Shown here: positions 36,645-45,320 of the stretch, in pieces
How positions within the stretch are numbered: the stretch's first letter is position 1
Layout: the number at the start of each line of letters is the position of its first letter
Assembly (NCBI RefSeq): GCF_013377015.1
Contig: NZ_JACABA010000002.1
Coordinates: forward strand, 1,145,691-1,209,690
From: Rhodopseudomonas sp.
GTDB lineage: Bacteria; Pseudomonadota; Alphaproteobacteria; Rhizobiales; Xanthobacteraceae
Direction: 5' to 3'
DNA: 64,000 nt
Notes under the pieces: generated by a model
What the model saw: the letters and a program-made list of their open reading frames with translations, nothing else
What the model was told of the DNA's origin: nothing
Database searches by the model: none
Made by a program: the position numbers and the translations under genes

Positions 36645-38807
36645 ATGTCAGTTCAACCGACCACATCGGCAGACGCGGAAACCGGGAGTGCAAACCGCTC
36701 CGGCGCGGACCCCTGGACGGTCGCGCTGGCCGCCGCGACGAGCCAGGTGAAGCGGTTCATCGCGCTGATCGCCATCGTCACCGTGCTGTCGGCATTGGCC
36801 GGAATTGCCGCGCGGCTCGTGATCCCCGCCAGTTACAAGGCCACCGTGCAGGTCCTGATCGACCCGCGTGGTTTGCGAATCTTCTCGAATGATTCCGGCC
36901 AGCTCGACGCCAATACGGCGATCAATTTCGTCGAGAGCCAGATGGGCGTGATCAAGTCGGAGCGGGTGCTGTTGCGGGTCTTGCGCGGGCAGCCCGCTGC
37001 AGACGATCGATCCCAGCCGCCGGCCGACGGCGCGCCGTCCTTGCCCGGCGACTCAGGCGAACTGGCCGAGACCAAGGCTTTGACCAAGCTGCAGCGGTCG
37101 ATCAAGGTGGAGCGCGCCGAACGCAGCTTCATCGTCGATGTCACCGTCGACGCCGCGTCGCCGCAAGGCGCGGCGGCGTTGGCCAACGCGGTGGTCGATG
37201 CCTACATTGCCGAGGATCAGATCGACCGCAGCGCTTCGATGAAGCGCGTGACGACCGAATTGACCGGCCGGCTGCAAAGCCTGCGGCAGAATCTGCGCGA
37301 GGCGGAAGACAAGGTCGAAGCCTTTCGGGTGACCAACGGGTTGGTCGGCGTGCGCGACAAGCTGGTGCTCGAACAGCGGCTCAGCGAGACCACCACGGCT
37401 CTCACCCTGGCGGAGAGCCGCGAAGCCAAGCTGCGTGGCAAGTACAACGAACTCGCATCGTCGCAGCCGCTGATGAGCGCGATCGGCGAGCTGGGAACCG
37501 ATCCGGAATCGCGCAGCCTTGCGTTGCTGCTGAACAGCCAGGCCACCGCGCGCAGCGAGATGGAGCAGTTGTCAGGCTCGCTCGGCGAGCAGCACCCGGC
37601 ATTGCAGAATGCACGCAGCCGGCTGAAGGAAATCGACAAGAGCATTACCGCCGTGCTCAGCGGCGTCCGCAAGGCTACACAATCGCAGCTCGATCAGACG
37701 CAGTCGGAAGTCGCCTACCTGTCGCGCAAGGTTTCGACCTTGTCGGCCGACCTGTCCAAGGCGCGGCAGGCCGAAGTCGGCCTGCGAACGCTGCAGGCCG
37801 ACGTCGAGGGCCATCGCAAGATCCTCGAATCGTTCGAGACCAAAGCACGTGAGACCAGCGAGTTCGGCCGCATCGATGGCACCAGCGTGCGCATCGTCTC
37901 GCCCGCGCGGGCGCCCAGCGCGCAGGGCAGCCTCAAGCGATTGCTGCTGTGGGGATTGCTCGGCGGACTGGCGGGGGCGGCGATTTCGATCGCGGCGATC
38001 GTGTTTCTGACGATCTTTCAACGCGGCGTTGCCGGCGAGCACGCCATCGTTCGAATTCCGGCGCCGGAATCGAACCCCGGCAGCGCGCGACGACCCGACG
38101 CGTCGCCCCCGCAGGTCGAACCGGTGCGGGAAAAACGCGGCCGATCGGATGCGGATCCGACTGCCACCGTCAAGGCACTGTACCGAACCTGCCTTGCATC
38201 CGGCTCGGGCGACCCGCGCCAGACGAAATCGATCTCAGTGCTGGTCGTCGCCGCTCGTTCTGGCAGCGGCAAGTCGGCGGTCGCCGCCGAACTGGCCTGG
38301 ATCGCGGCCAGTTCCGGTCGCCGCGCACTGTTGGCGGAGGCCGACCCGGTCAATCCGACGCTGGCCGCCGTGGTGCCACGGAATGCGCCGGTGCGGTTGT
38401 TCAAGCTGGCGGGAATTCTCCGGCCGATTTATCGGATCGACGCCGGGTCTCACACGCTGAGTGTCGCGCCGATTCTGAAGAACGAGCAGGACATCTGCCT
38501 GCGCCTGGCGCTGCGCGGCGATCCGCCCGCAATATCGAAGACGGCCGAGGATTTCGATTTTATCGTGTTCGACGGTCCGGTGATCGCAAGCCGCGAACAG
38601 GCGCGCGGCCTGGCCGGGGTGGCCGACCGCATCGTGCTGGTATCGGCCGCCGACGATCCGGCGCAACCGAGCCATGCCGACCTTGTCAGCTGGCTCGACG
38701 TGCCGGCGAACAAGGTCTTGCGAACGATCGTTGCCGGCGCCGGCGATGCGGCGACTGACACGATCGCAGATCGGATGACTCGTGGGAAAATCGTTCGGGC
38801 CGGTTAG
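36645..38807 (+). CDS. Wzc/GumC-like polysaccharide co-polymerase with kinase-like C-terminus
   Basis: A 720-residue chain-length/export protein. N-terminal TM (about 37-57), a Wzz domain with long coiled coil (about 200-400), a second TM (about 440-465), then a cytoplasmic P-loop domain. That domain has Walker A ARSGSGKS (near 538-545), a Walker A' equivalent LLAEADPVNP and Walker B FIVFDGP. The usual tyrosine-rich C-terminal tail is absent; the protein ends GKIVRAG. It may therefore not be a working BY-kinase. ATG 36645 is used because the longer frame starts in an unlikely Cys-rich lead. Confidence 0.86.
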   Translation: MSVQPTTSADAETGSANRSGADPWTVALAAATSQVKRFIALIAIVTVLSALAGIAARLVIPASYKATVQVLIDPRGLRIFSNDSGQLDANTAINFVESQMGVIKSERVLLRVLRGQPAADDRSQPPADGAPSLPGDSGELAETKALTKLQRSIKVERAERSFIVDVTVDAASPQGAAALANAVVDAYIAEDQIDRSASMKRVTTELTGRLQSLRQNLREAEDKVEAFRVTNGLVGVRDKLVLEQRLSETTTALTLAESREAKLRGKYNELASSQPLMSAIGELGTDPESRSLALLLNSQATARSEMEQLSGSLGEQHPALQNARSRLKEIDKSITAVLSGVRKATQSQLDQTQSEVAYLSRKVSTLSADLSKARQAEVGLRTLQADVEGHRKILESFETKARETSEFGRIDGTSVRIVSPARAPSAQGSLKRLLLWGLLGGLAGAAISIAAIVFLTIFQRGVAGEHAIVRIPAPESNPGSARRPDASPPQVEPVREKRGRSDADPTATVKALYRTCLASGSGDPRQTKSISVLVVAARSGSGKSAVAAELAWIAASSGRRALLAEADPVNPTLAAVVPRNAPVRLFKLAGILRPIYRIDAGSHTLSVAPILKNEQDICLRLALRGDPPAISKTAEDFDFIVFDGPVIASREQARGLAGVADRIVLVSAADDPAQPSHADLVSWLDVPANKVLRTIVAGAGDAATDTIADRMTRGKIVRAG

Positions 38808-38917
38808 CGTTAATTTTGGTTAAACGTTGCTGACGGATTTGCGGTCTGTTGTTCTGCAACCGTCCTTGCGGGAGATGTAATATCTCTTCGTTTTCTTGCA
38901 TCGAAGGGAAACAGAAT

Positions 38918-40360
38918 TTGCGCAGGCGTGTTCTAGGATGGCTTGGCTGGGCCGGGACGGACACTGTTGGCCGCCTTGCGCTGTTGACGGCCAGCACCGC
39001 CGTCTGCTCGCGACTGCTCACGCCACGCGACTTCGGAATCGCGGCTCTGGTGCTCACCGTGGTGGCGCTCGGTTCGGTGATGGTCGGTGCGCCGTTCGAG
39101 GAGGCGCTGGCGCAGCGCAGCGTACTGCGGCGACCGCATCTGCGTGCGGCGCTGACCGGGAGCTGGCTGATCGGGCTGGTCCTCGTCGCCGCCTCGATTC
39201 CGGCGGGATGGTTGCTGGCGCGGCTCTATCACGAGCCCCAGATCACCACACTGTTGCCGGTCGCGATGTGCTCGGTATTCTTCTCGGGGCATTCCGACGT
39301 CATGACCGGGCTGGCGCGGCGGCTGCGTCGCTTCAGTGACGTCTCGGCGGCGACGCTGTTCGGCCACCTCATCGGCATTCCGATATCAGTGGTGATGGCG
39401 ATGACCGGCTTCGGCCTGTGGGCCCTGATCGCGCAGCGGCTGCTGGTGGTGATCATCCGCGCGGCGGTGCTGCAATGGCGCATCGACATAATCATCCTGC
39501 CGCAATTGTCGCTGAAGAATCTGTCTGGCATGGGCCGCTACGGCACGGTGACGCTGCTCGATCGGCTGTTCGACAGCATGACCTACGTCGCTTTCAACAA
39601 TCTGGTGGGGGCATTTTACGGTCTCACCACGCTTGGATATGTCAACGTCGCGATGCGGCTGATCGAACCGATTCGCGGCGCGATCGGAGCAACCAGTCAC
39701 AATTTGGCGTTTTCCTGGTTCGCGGCGGTTCAGAACGACCGTTCGCGGTTGCTGAGGCGCACATCGGAGTTGGTCTCGCTGGCCTCGTTGGCGATCGTAC
39801 CGATCTTCGTCGGGTTGGCCGCGGTGATGCCGACCTTGCTTCCGCTGGTGTCTGGTCCGGGATGGGACGAATCCGTGAAGATCGCGGTTTGCCTTGGTAT
39901 CGGCAGTGCCATCGCGGTGCCGTCGCAGCTGATCTATTCGGCATTTTCGGCAACGGCCCGGCCCGAATTCAGCCTCGTGGCCAATTGCGTTGCGTTTGCC
40001 GGCACTCTGGCGGTGCTGGTCTGCACCGTCAGCCTTGGCCCAATCAGTGTCGGATTGTCGCGAATTGCCGGCGACGTCTTGCAGGCCGCGATTGCGATCG
40101 GCGTATCGCCGCGTAATTTCGGATGGTCCTGCCGCGATAGGTTCCTGGCGCTGGCGCCGGCCTGGGGCCTAGCCATCGTCATGGGGGGGCTGGTTGGCTT
40201 GCTGGGCGTGGTACCACCTATATTGGATCGCTCGTTGACGCTTGCGGTGCTGGTGATTTTCGGGGTGGCGACCTATGCGGTGCTGCTGTTCGCCTTCGCC
40301 CGCAGTGATCTGGTCCGGATGATTGCGGTGTGGCCGGCGCGCCGCGCCAACAACAGTTGA
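38918..40360 (+). CDS. Wzx/MATE-type polysaccharide flippase 2
   Basis: A 480-residue membrane protein with about 12 helices of the Polysacc_synt/Wzx type. SRLLTPRDFGIAALVLTVVALG (near 28) is the family N-terminal signature. It is distinct from the flippase at 32944. The start is a TTG at 38918 with AAGGGAA seven bases upstream. The longer reading from 38849 would place a Cys-rich stretch before the first helix and has no good ribosome site. Confidence 0.8.
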   Translation: MRRRVLGWLGWAGTDTVGRLALLTASTAVCSRLLTPRDFGIAALVLTVVALGSVMVGAPFEEALAQRSVLRRPHLRAALTGSWLIGLVLVAASIPAGWLLARLYHEPQITTLLPVAMCSVFFSGHSDVMTGLARRLRRFSDVSAATLFGHLIGIPISVVMAMTGFGLWALIAQRLLVVIIRAAVLQWRIDIIILPQLSLKNLSGMGRYGTVTLLDRLFDSMTYVAFNNLVGAFYGLTTLGYVNVAMRLIEPIRGAIGATSHNLAFSWFAAVQNDRSRLLRRTSELVSLASLAIVPIFVGLAAVMPTLLPLVSGPGWDESVKIAVCLGIGSAIAVPSQLIYSAFSATARPEFSLVANCVAFAGTLAVLVCTVSLGPISVGLSRIAGDVLQAAIAIGVSPRNFGWSCRDRFLALAPAWGLAIVMGGLVGLLGVVPPILDRSLTLAVLVIFGVATYAVLLFAFARSDLVRMIAVWPARRANNS

Positions 40361-40370
40361 AATAGCGCGG

Positions 40371-41369
40371 ATGTCCGGCGAGGACGAGAGCTGCGTTCTG
40401 ATCACCGGTGCGACCGGTTTCATCGGCTCCAGCCTGCCCGGCCTACTGGCCCGCGAGTTCGCGGTGGTTCGCGCCGGCGTCAGGCAGGCCGGGCCATCGA
40501 CCCGGATGGCGCCGAACGTACGGGAGTGCCGGTGCGATCTGGACAACCTCGATGAACTCAGCGCTGCGGTGACCAGTTCGAGCGTTGTCGTTCACACCGC
40601 CTATCGCTCGGTCACGGCGATGCACGACCAATGCCGCAGGCTGCTCGACGCGATGTCGGCCGCCGGCACCTCGAACCTGGTATTCCTCAGCTCGATCGCG
40701 GTCTACGGCGAAGCCGATGGAATCGTTCGCGAGGATGCGCCGCTGCAAGGCGACCCCGGCAGTTACGGCCTGGCCAAGCGGCAATGCGAGGATTCGATTC
40801 GGCACTGGGTCGAGCAGCAGCCGGCGACCCGGCGCGCGATCATTCTGCGACCCGGGATAGTATACGGCGCCAACAGCTTGTTATGGATCGACAAGATGCT
40901 CGAACGGATTCGCTGCGGCGCCTGGGGCAGTTTTGGGCCGTCCGGCGAGGGAGCGGCGGCGCTGATCCACGTCGACGACGTCGCCGCGATCATCGTGAAG
41001 GCCTGCGCGCGTCTGGCGCAGGCGTCGCCGCCACTGCCCGCGGTGAACGTTGTCAACGCGGTCGGCCCCGAGACGCCATCCTGGAACGCGTATTTCCAGG
41101 CGCTCGCCGCGGCGGACGGTCAACCCGCGCTGCGCCAATTCTCGCGCGGCGAGCTTGCGTTCAGAATGGCCGCGGCGATTGTTGCCAAGGCTTGGCGTAA
41201 GGCCGGACTGCCCGGTGGACGATGCGCCGCGCTTGCGCCGACCCCGGGCGAGCTGCGGCTGTTTGCGCTGCGAGCGAGCTACGCCGTCGATAATGCCGAG
41301 GCGCTGCTCGGATTTAAGGCCGGGATCGGACTTCAGGACGGGCTGCGCCGGACGTTTCCGGCCCGGTGA
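40371..41369 (+). CDS. NAD-dependent epimerase/dehydratase (SDR)
   Basis: A 332-residue extended SDR. The NAD motif is ITGATGFIGSSL (11-22), the catalytic Ser is in FLSSIAVYGEAD and the YGLAK pair near 140. RPGIVYGAN is the substrate-side motif. The C-terminal half is less conserved. It follows flippase 2 by 10 bp and is likely to modify a nucleotide sugar or lipid-linked sugar of this locus. Confidence 0.83.
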   Translation: MSGEDESCVLITGATGFIGSSLPGLLAREFAVVRAGVRQAGPSTRMAPNVRECRCDLDNLDELSAAVTSSSVVVHTAYRSVTAMHDQCRRLLDAMSAAGTSNLVFLSSIAVYGEADGIVREDAPLQGDPGSYGLAKRQCEDSIRHWVEQQPATRRAIILRPGIVYGANSLLWIDKMLERIRCGAWGSFGPSGEGAAALIHVDDVAAIIVKACARLAQASPPLPAVNVVNAVGPETPSWNAYFQALAAADGQPALRQFSRGELAFRMAAAIVAKAWRKAGLPGGRCAALAPTPGELRLFALRASYAVDNAEALLGFKAGIGLQDGLRRTFPAR

Positions 41370-41381
41370 CGAAGCGTTGCG

Positions 41382-42069
41382 TCACAACCCCGCAAAGGCA
41401 TAGCGGCGTGCCGACCAGGGCGGCAGGTTGACCACCAGGGCATCGTCGCCGTCGCTAAGCCGAATGTCGAGCGACATCGTATGACGGTGCTCGGCGTCGA
41501 AGCCGAGCAAGTCGGCCAGCCGGAACTTGCGCGCCGAGCGGAAGCTGAGCTCGGTATCGATGGTGTCGGCGGTCTTGTTGATGACGACGATCTGCAGCCG
41601 GTCGCCCTGTCGCGCGCGGGCGGCATAGACCGCGAGGCCGGGAATTGGATGCTCCACCGACAGACTGAAATCGCCGAATCTCTCATTGGCTTCGTCCGGC
41701 TCGCGATACAGCCGGTAAGCCTCCGATAGAAACCCGGTCAGACTGCCCCAATGCGTCGCCAGTCGAACCCCGTGACTGCCGAACCGCCCGAGCGCGTCCG
41801 CCAGGGCCCGGCCGGCAGTTAGCGATTCGGCGCCGCTATAGTTGTCCGGCGATGCGATCGAGATCGCCGGACGGCGCGCCGCCGTCCATGGTGCCGATTT
41901 CGTTGGATCCACAAATCAGGGGACTAATCGCGCGACCGTGCTGGCGGTCGTCGATCACGATAGCCGTGGACGTCCGTGCAAGGCCCGGGTTGGCAGCGAT
42001 CGCGCATCCGACCGATGCCAGGCCGGCGACAACCGACCGCCTGCTCAATCCGTCGGCAGCTGCCGTCAA
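41382..42069 (-). pseudogene. remnant of a GH44-like glycoside hydrolase
   Basis: Two pieces of one gene in different frames. The 5' piece (42069 down to about 41836, TTG start overlapping the preceding stop) has a Tat-like lead (SRRSVVAGLASVGCAIA) and PLICGSNEIGTMDGGAPSGD, an N-terminal GH44-like block. The 3' piece (from about 41865 down to 41382) has DNYSGAESLTAGRALADAL, FGSHGVRLATHWG and VVINKTADTID, matching the GH44 C-terminal half. Some 300 residues between, with the catalytic acids, are missing. Identification is from memory of the family. Confidence 0.68.
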
Positions 42070-42998
42070 GAGACCAACCCTGACCCATATAATGCCGGGC
42101 GGAACCGCGGCATCCACAGCACTTTGCCAAGTCCGGCGGATAACACCACCGACGCGCGCGCACGCAGCCGCGCGTCGAACGGCGACAATGCCAGCATGGC
42201 GAGACCGCCGAGGCCGACCTGAACCAGACCGATCGCCATCCAGCCGACGATCTCCAGCCGATGGACCGGCCGCAACATGCCGAGCACGAACACGCGAATC
42301 TGGCCGCTGAGGAATTTGCGCTTGCGGATATAGCCCCAGTTCAGTCGGCTCTCCGGCACCCACTCGATCACGCTGGCGTTGGCGGCCCAAAATAACCGCC
42401 GGCCGGCGAGTGTGAGACGCTTCAGCAGCAGGCTGTCCTCGCCGCCAACGCTGTTCAGCGACAGCTCGAACGGCGCAGCGTCGTTCAAACACCGCAGCCG
42501 GTCGAACATCGAATTGTTGGTGCCGAGATAGGCGACGCGGCCGGTGATATCGGCGCCGTCGGGACAATCGATCTGTCGCGAAAAATAGCAGGCAAATCCG
42601 GCGATGCCGGCGGCGCCTTCGCCGTTGGCGACGACCGGGCCGAACACCGCGTCGGCGCCGGTCCGCCGCGCCGTTTCCACCAGCGCGGCGAGCCAGCCGT
42701 CAGCGGCCTCCTCGTCGTCGTCAAGAAACGCCACCCAGCGTCCCCGAGCGGCGCGCACGCCGGCATTGCGCGCGCTGGAAACGCCGGGATGCGGCTCGTG
42801 CAGGTAGCGAACCGGAAAGCGGATCTGCGCAGCGATTTCCGCCACCGCAGCCTGCGCGTTGCCGTCCGCGGAATTGTCGACCACGAGGATGTCGACGTCG
42901 GTGCCGGTCAGCCCGACCTGCCGTCCGAGACTTTCGATCGCGCGGCGCAGCGGCACGGCACGATTGAGCGTGGGGATCACGACGGAAACCACGTCCAT
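42066..42998 (-). CDS. family 2 glycosyltransferase
   Basis: A 310-residue GT-A transferase. VVSVVIPTLNRAVPLRRAIESL opens the domain, DILVVDNSADG and VAFLDDDEEAADGWL (DxD) follow, and GGEDSLLLKRL is the ED-type motif near 200. A C-terminal hydrophobic pair (about 245-290) anchors it to the membrane. The start at 42998 has GGAG upstream; the ATG at 43079 adds an unrelated 27 residues. It resembles the divergent transferase at 43304. Confidence 0.86.
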   Translation of the reverse strand: MDVVSVVIPTLNRAVPLRRAIESLGRQVGLTGTDVDILVVDNSADGNAQAAVAEIAAQIRFPVRYLHEPHPGVSSARNAGVRAARGRWVAFLDDDEEAADGWLAALVETARRTGADAVFGPVVANGEGAAGIAGFACYFSRQIDCPDGADITGRVAYLGTNNSMFDRLRCLNDAAPFELSLNSVGGEDSLLLKRLTLAGRRLFWAANASVIEWVPESRLNWGYIRKRKFLSGQIRVFVLGMLRPVHRLEIVGWMAIGLVQVGLGGLAMLALSPFDARLRARASVVLSAGLGKVLWMPRFRPALYGSGLVS

Positions 42999-43303
42999 GA
43001 GGCACTCCGGTTGCGCGTCAAAGTCGACGGCAGGCAATTCTCGGCGGAACATAGATGCTGCGCCTGTTGCACCGAACAATTTGGCGCAACAATCATACGA
43101 TGAAAACGATTTGGCACGATAATAGGTTCAACTGGTGTGCGGCGGTCGCTAAAGACGAACGGGTCGTGCGGAGGAATATGAATATCGTTAACAATTGCTC
43201 CCCGGCGGCCGCCTGATGGAGCTGCCAAAATCTCTCATTGCTTTAGCGCCGCTTCGACGTCGGCCTGCCAGAGCCGGCATTCCGTTAACTCTGGGCCGTT
43301 GAA
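42999..43303. other. 305-bp divergent region between two glycosyltransferases
   Basis: No full gene. It contains a 12-codon ORF with a strong ribosome site (43178-43216). A TTGGCACG at 43111 lacks a -12 partner. Confidence 0.5.
43178..43216 (+). CDS. possible 12-residue leader peptide
   Basis: ATG with GGAGGA five to ten bases upstream, then MNIVNNCSPAAA and TGA. It is the best ribosome-binding site in this gap and ends 87 bp before the glycosyltransferase ATG at 43304. A regulatory leader is possible, but nothing in the codons points to an amino-acid attenuator. Confidence 0.3.
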   Translation: MNIVNNCSPAAA

Positions 43304-44296
43304 ATGCAGCTAGCCGAACTTGACGATGCAACCAGCTCACGCCGGCGTGACGGCATCGGCCTGGCGGTGATCATCTGCACCTACCACCGACCGGAGCTGC
43401 TGCGAGAGACGCTCGACAGCCTCGGTCGACAAACGGTGCCGGACGATCTGCGGCCGACTGTCTACGTCGTCGACAACAGCGACGACGGCTCCGCCGCCGC
43501 GGTCGTGGCGGCGGCCGCGGCGTCGAACCGGCTGCCGATGCGATGGCTGGAGGCGCATCCGGCCAATATATCGGTGGCCCGCAATGTCGGGATCGGCGCG
43601 ACCGACGAGCCGTTCGTGGCCTTTGTCGACGATGACGAATTGTGCGAAGCTGGCTGGCTCGAAGCCGTCGGCCGGGCGCTGCGAATCACCGCTCACGACG
43701 TGCTGTTCGGTCGGGTCGTCGCCAATTTCGAGAATCCCGATCTGCCGAGCGACGCCGTCAAGCAGCTGTTTTCCCGTGAGCTCGATCGCGCCGACGGGCA
43801 CAGGCTGTATGCCTTCGGCCCCGACAAGCTCGCGGCGATCTCGCTCGCCACCTGCAACTCGATTTTTCGCCGCGCCACCACCTTGACCGACGAGGTTCCG
43901 TTCGACGCCTCGTTCGGCGTCGGCGGCGGCGAGGACTACGATCTGTTCTGCCGGCTGCAACGGCGCGGCCGCAGCTTCGGCTGGCTGCCCGCCGCCACGG
44001 TGCGCGAATTTGTTCCGGGGGCGCGCTGCGAGGGCCGCTATCTGCGACGACGGTTCTATGCCGGCGGCCAGGCGTTCGCCGCGGCGATCGCGCGCAACAG
44101 CGACAACCAGCAACTGACGCGCTGGATCGTGCGATGGAAGGCGGCGGCGCAGGGCATCCTGCTGCTGCTGCAATTGCCAAAGGTCTTGATCCGCGGGGGC
44201 CGCAGTCTCGACGACTACGGTTATCGCTGGGCCGGCATTCTCGGCAAGCTGTCGTTCGGCGGGATCTATCCGTTGTATCGTCGCGACCGCAACTGA
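43304..44296 (+). CDS. family 2 glycosyltransferase
   Basis: A 330-residue GT-A transferase. LAVIICTYHRPELLRETLDSLG (near 20), VYVVDNSDDGSA and FVAFVDDDELCEAGWLEA carry the nucleotide-sugar and DxD motifs, and GGGEDYDLFCRLQRRG the ED motif. The C-terminus has one weak hydrophobic segment. It is a paralogue of the gene at 42066 on the other strand. Confidence 0.87.
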   Translation: MQLAELDDATSSRRRDGIGLAVIICTYHRPELLRETLDSLGRQTVPDDLRPTVYVVDNSDDGSAAAVVAAAAASNRLPMRWLEAHPANISVARNVGIGATDEPFVAFVDDDELCEAGWLEAVGRALRITAHDVLFGRVVANFENPDLPSDAVKQLFSRELDRADGHRLYAFGPDKLAAISLATCNSIFRRATTLTDEVPFDASFGVGGGEDYDLFCRLQRRGRSFGWLPAATVREFVPGARCEGRYLRRRFYAGGQAFAAAIARNSDNQQLTRWIVRWKAAAQGILLLLQLPKVLIRGGRSLDDYGYRWAGILGKLSFGGIYPLYRRDRN

Positions 44297-44306
44297 TCTC
44301 CAGTGC

Positions 44307-45320
44307 CTATCGCGACGCCAGGCTTTCGCGCCGCTCGGCGATTTGCACCACGCTGCGATCGTCCTCCGGCGCGGCCCGATCCTGCGACGCCGCGAAGGCG
44401 ACCAGGCGATCGTACAAATTCCGTAGTTGCGGCAGCGGCAGCGCGATCGTCGACTGCACGCAGCCGGCGATCATCCGCGGATCGAGCGAGGTGACGAATT
44501 CCGTTTCGTCCTCGGCGCCGGCGAATTCGTCGCTCCAGCGGGTGTGACACAGCGACACCGGCGCGATCGCCAGCCTGGCGTCGGCGAGACCCAGCACCCG
44601 TTCGGCGAACACGCCGTACAGCAGATATTCCGAGAAGTGCTGAGTGCGCGCCAGCACGACGCGCCAATCGCGCCCGCCGATCTCTTCAATGCGGCCGATC
44701 ATCCGGTGCACCACGGAACGCCGCCAGACGACGAGGGAATCGATGTAGTCGCCGTCGTGGAACGGATCCGGCGGCAGGCCCAGCAAGGTGCTGGCGGACA
44801 GATGCCAGCAACGGTGCCCCTCGGCATCGACATGCGGGCGGCGAAACAGCCGAACGCCGGCGCCGTCCTGATACAGGGTCTCCAGCGAAAACGGCCGCAC
44901 GAAAACCGCGTCGCTGTCGACATGCATGACGATTTCGGTCGGCGAATCCGCCGCCCCGGCGACCTTCATGATCTGCTGCGCGATCCATCCCCGCACCGGC
45001 ATGCTGAATGGGGTGACGTAGATATTTCGCCGCGGCAACAACAACAGCCTGCGCCAGCGCGCCGCCGGCAGCGGCACCTTCCAGAACCATTTCGGCAGCA
45101 GAGTTTCCTCGGCGATGATCTGGCGCCGGGCGTTGGCGAGGGGCGCAAACAGCGCCAGGTCGGAGGCCGGGACGTAAATCCGATGCTGCACATTGTCCGG
45201 CACGAACCGATCAACGCTCGCGCACAGCATCGCGCAGAGGTCGAAATCGCCGCGAAACGAGCAGGTCAGGATGCTCGCCTCGTCCTGGCCGTTAACAGCA
45301 GGCTTGCCTGCGCTGATCAT
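44307..45320 (-). CDS. DUF6492-type GT-A-like protein
   Basis: A 337-residue protein with ILTCSFRGDFDLCAMLCASVDRFV near the start and EIVMHVDSDAVFVRPFSLE (DSD, a DxD-type motif) near 130. This is the GT-A-like architecture of the DUF6492 group seen in rhizobial polysaccharide loci (from memory). ATG 45320 overlaps the stop of the upstream oxidoreductase (ATGA), so the two are coupled; the longer 449-codon frame reads through that gene and is not real. Confidence 0.72.
   Translation of the reverse strand: MISAGKPAVNGQDEASILTCSFRGDFDLCAMLCASVDRFVPDNVQHRIYVPASDLALFAPLANARRQIIAEETLLPKWFWKVPLPAARWRRLLLLPRRNIYVTPFSMPVRGWIAQQIMKVAGAADSPTEIVMHVDSDAVFVRPFSLETLYQDGAGVRLFRRPHVDAEGHRCWHLSASTLLGLPPDPFHDGDYIDSLVVWRRSVVHRMIGRIEEIGGRDWRVVLARTQHFSEYLLYGVFAERVLGLADARLAIAPVSLCHTRWSDEFAGAEDETEFVTSLDPRMIAGCVQSTIALPLPQLRNLYDRLVAFAASQDRAAPEDDRSVVQIAERRESLASR

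Noticed and set aside
41366-41385. GTGACG...CGTCAC inverted repeat between the SDR gene and the hydrolase remnant
   Set aside because: Six-base arms with an eight-base loop and no T-tract are too weak to call a terminator.
43111-43126. TTGGCACGATAATAGG in the divergent glycosyltransferase gap
   Set aside because: It has the -24 half only; the -12 element is missing.
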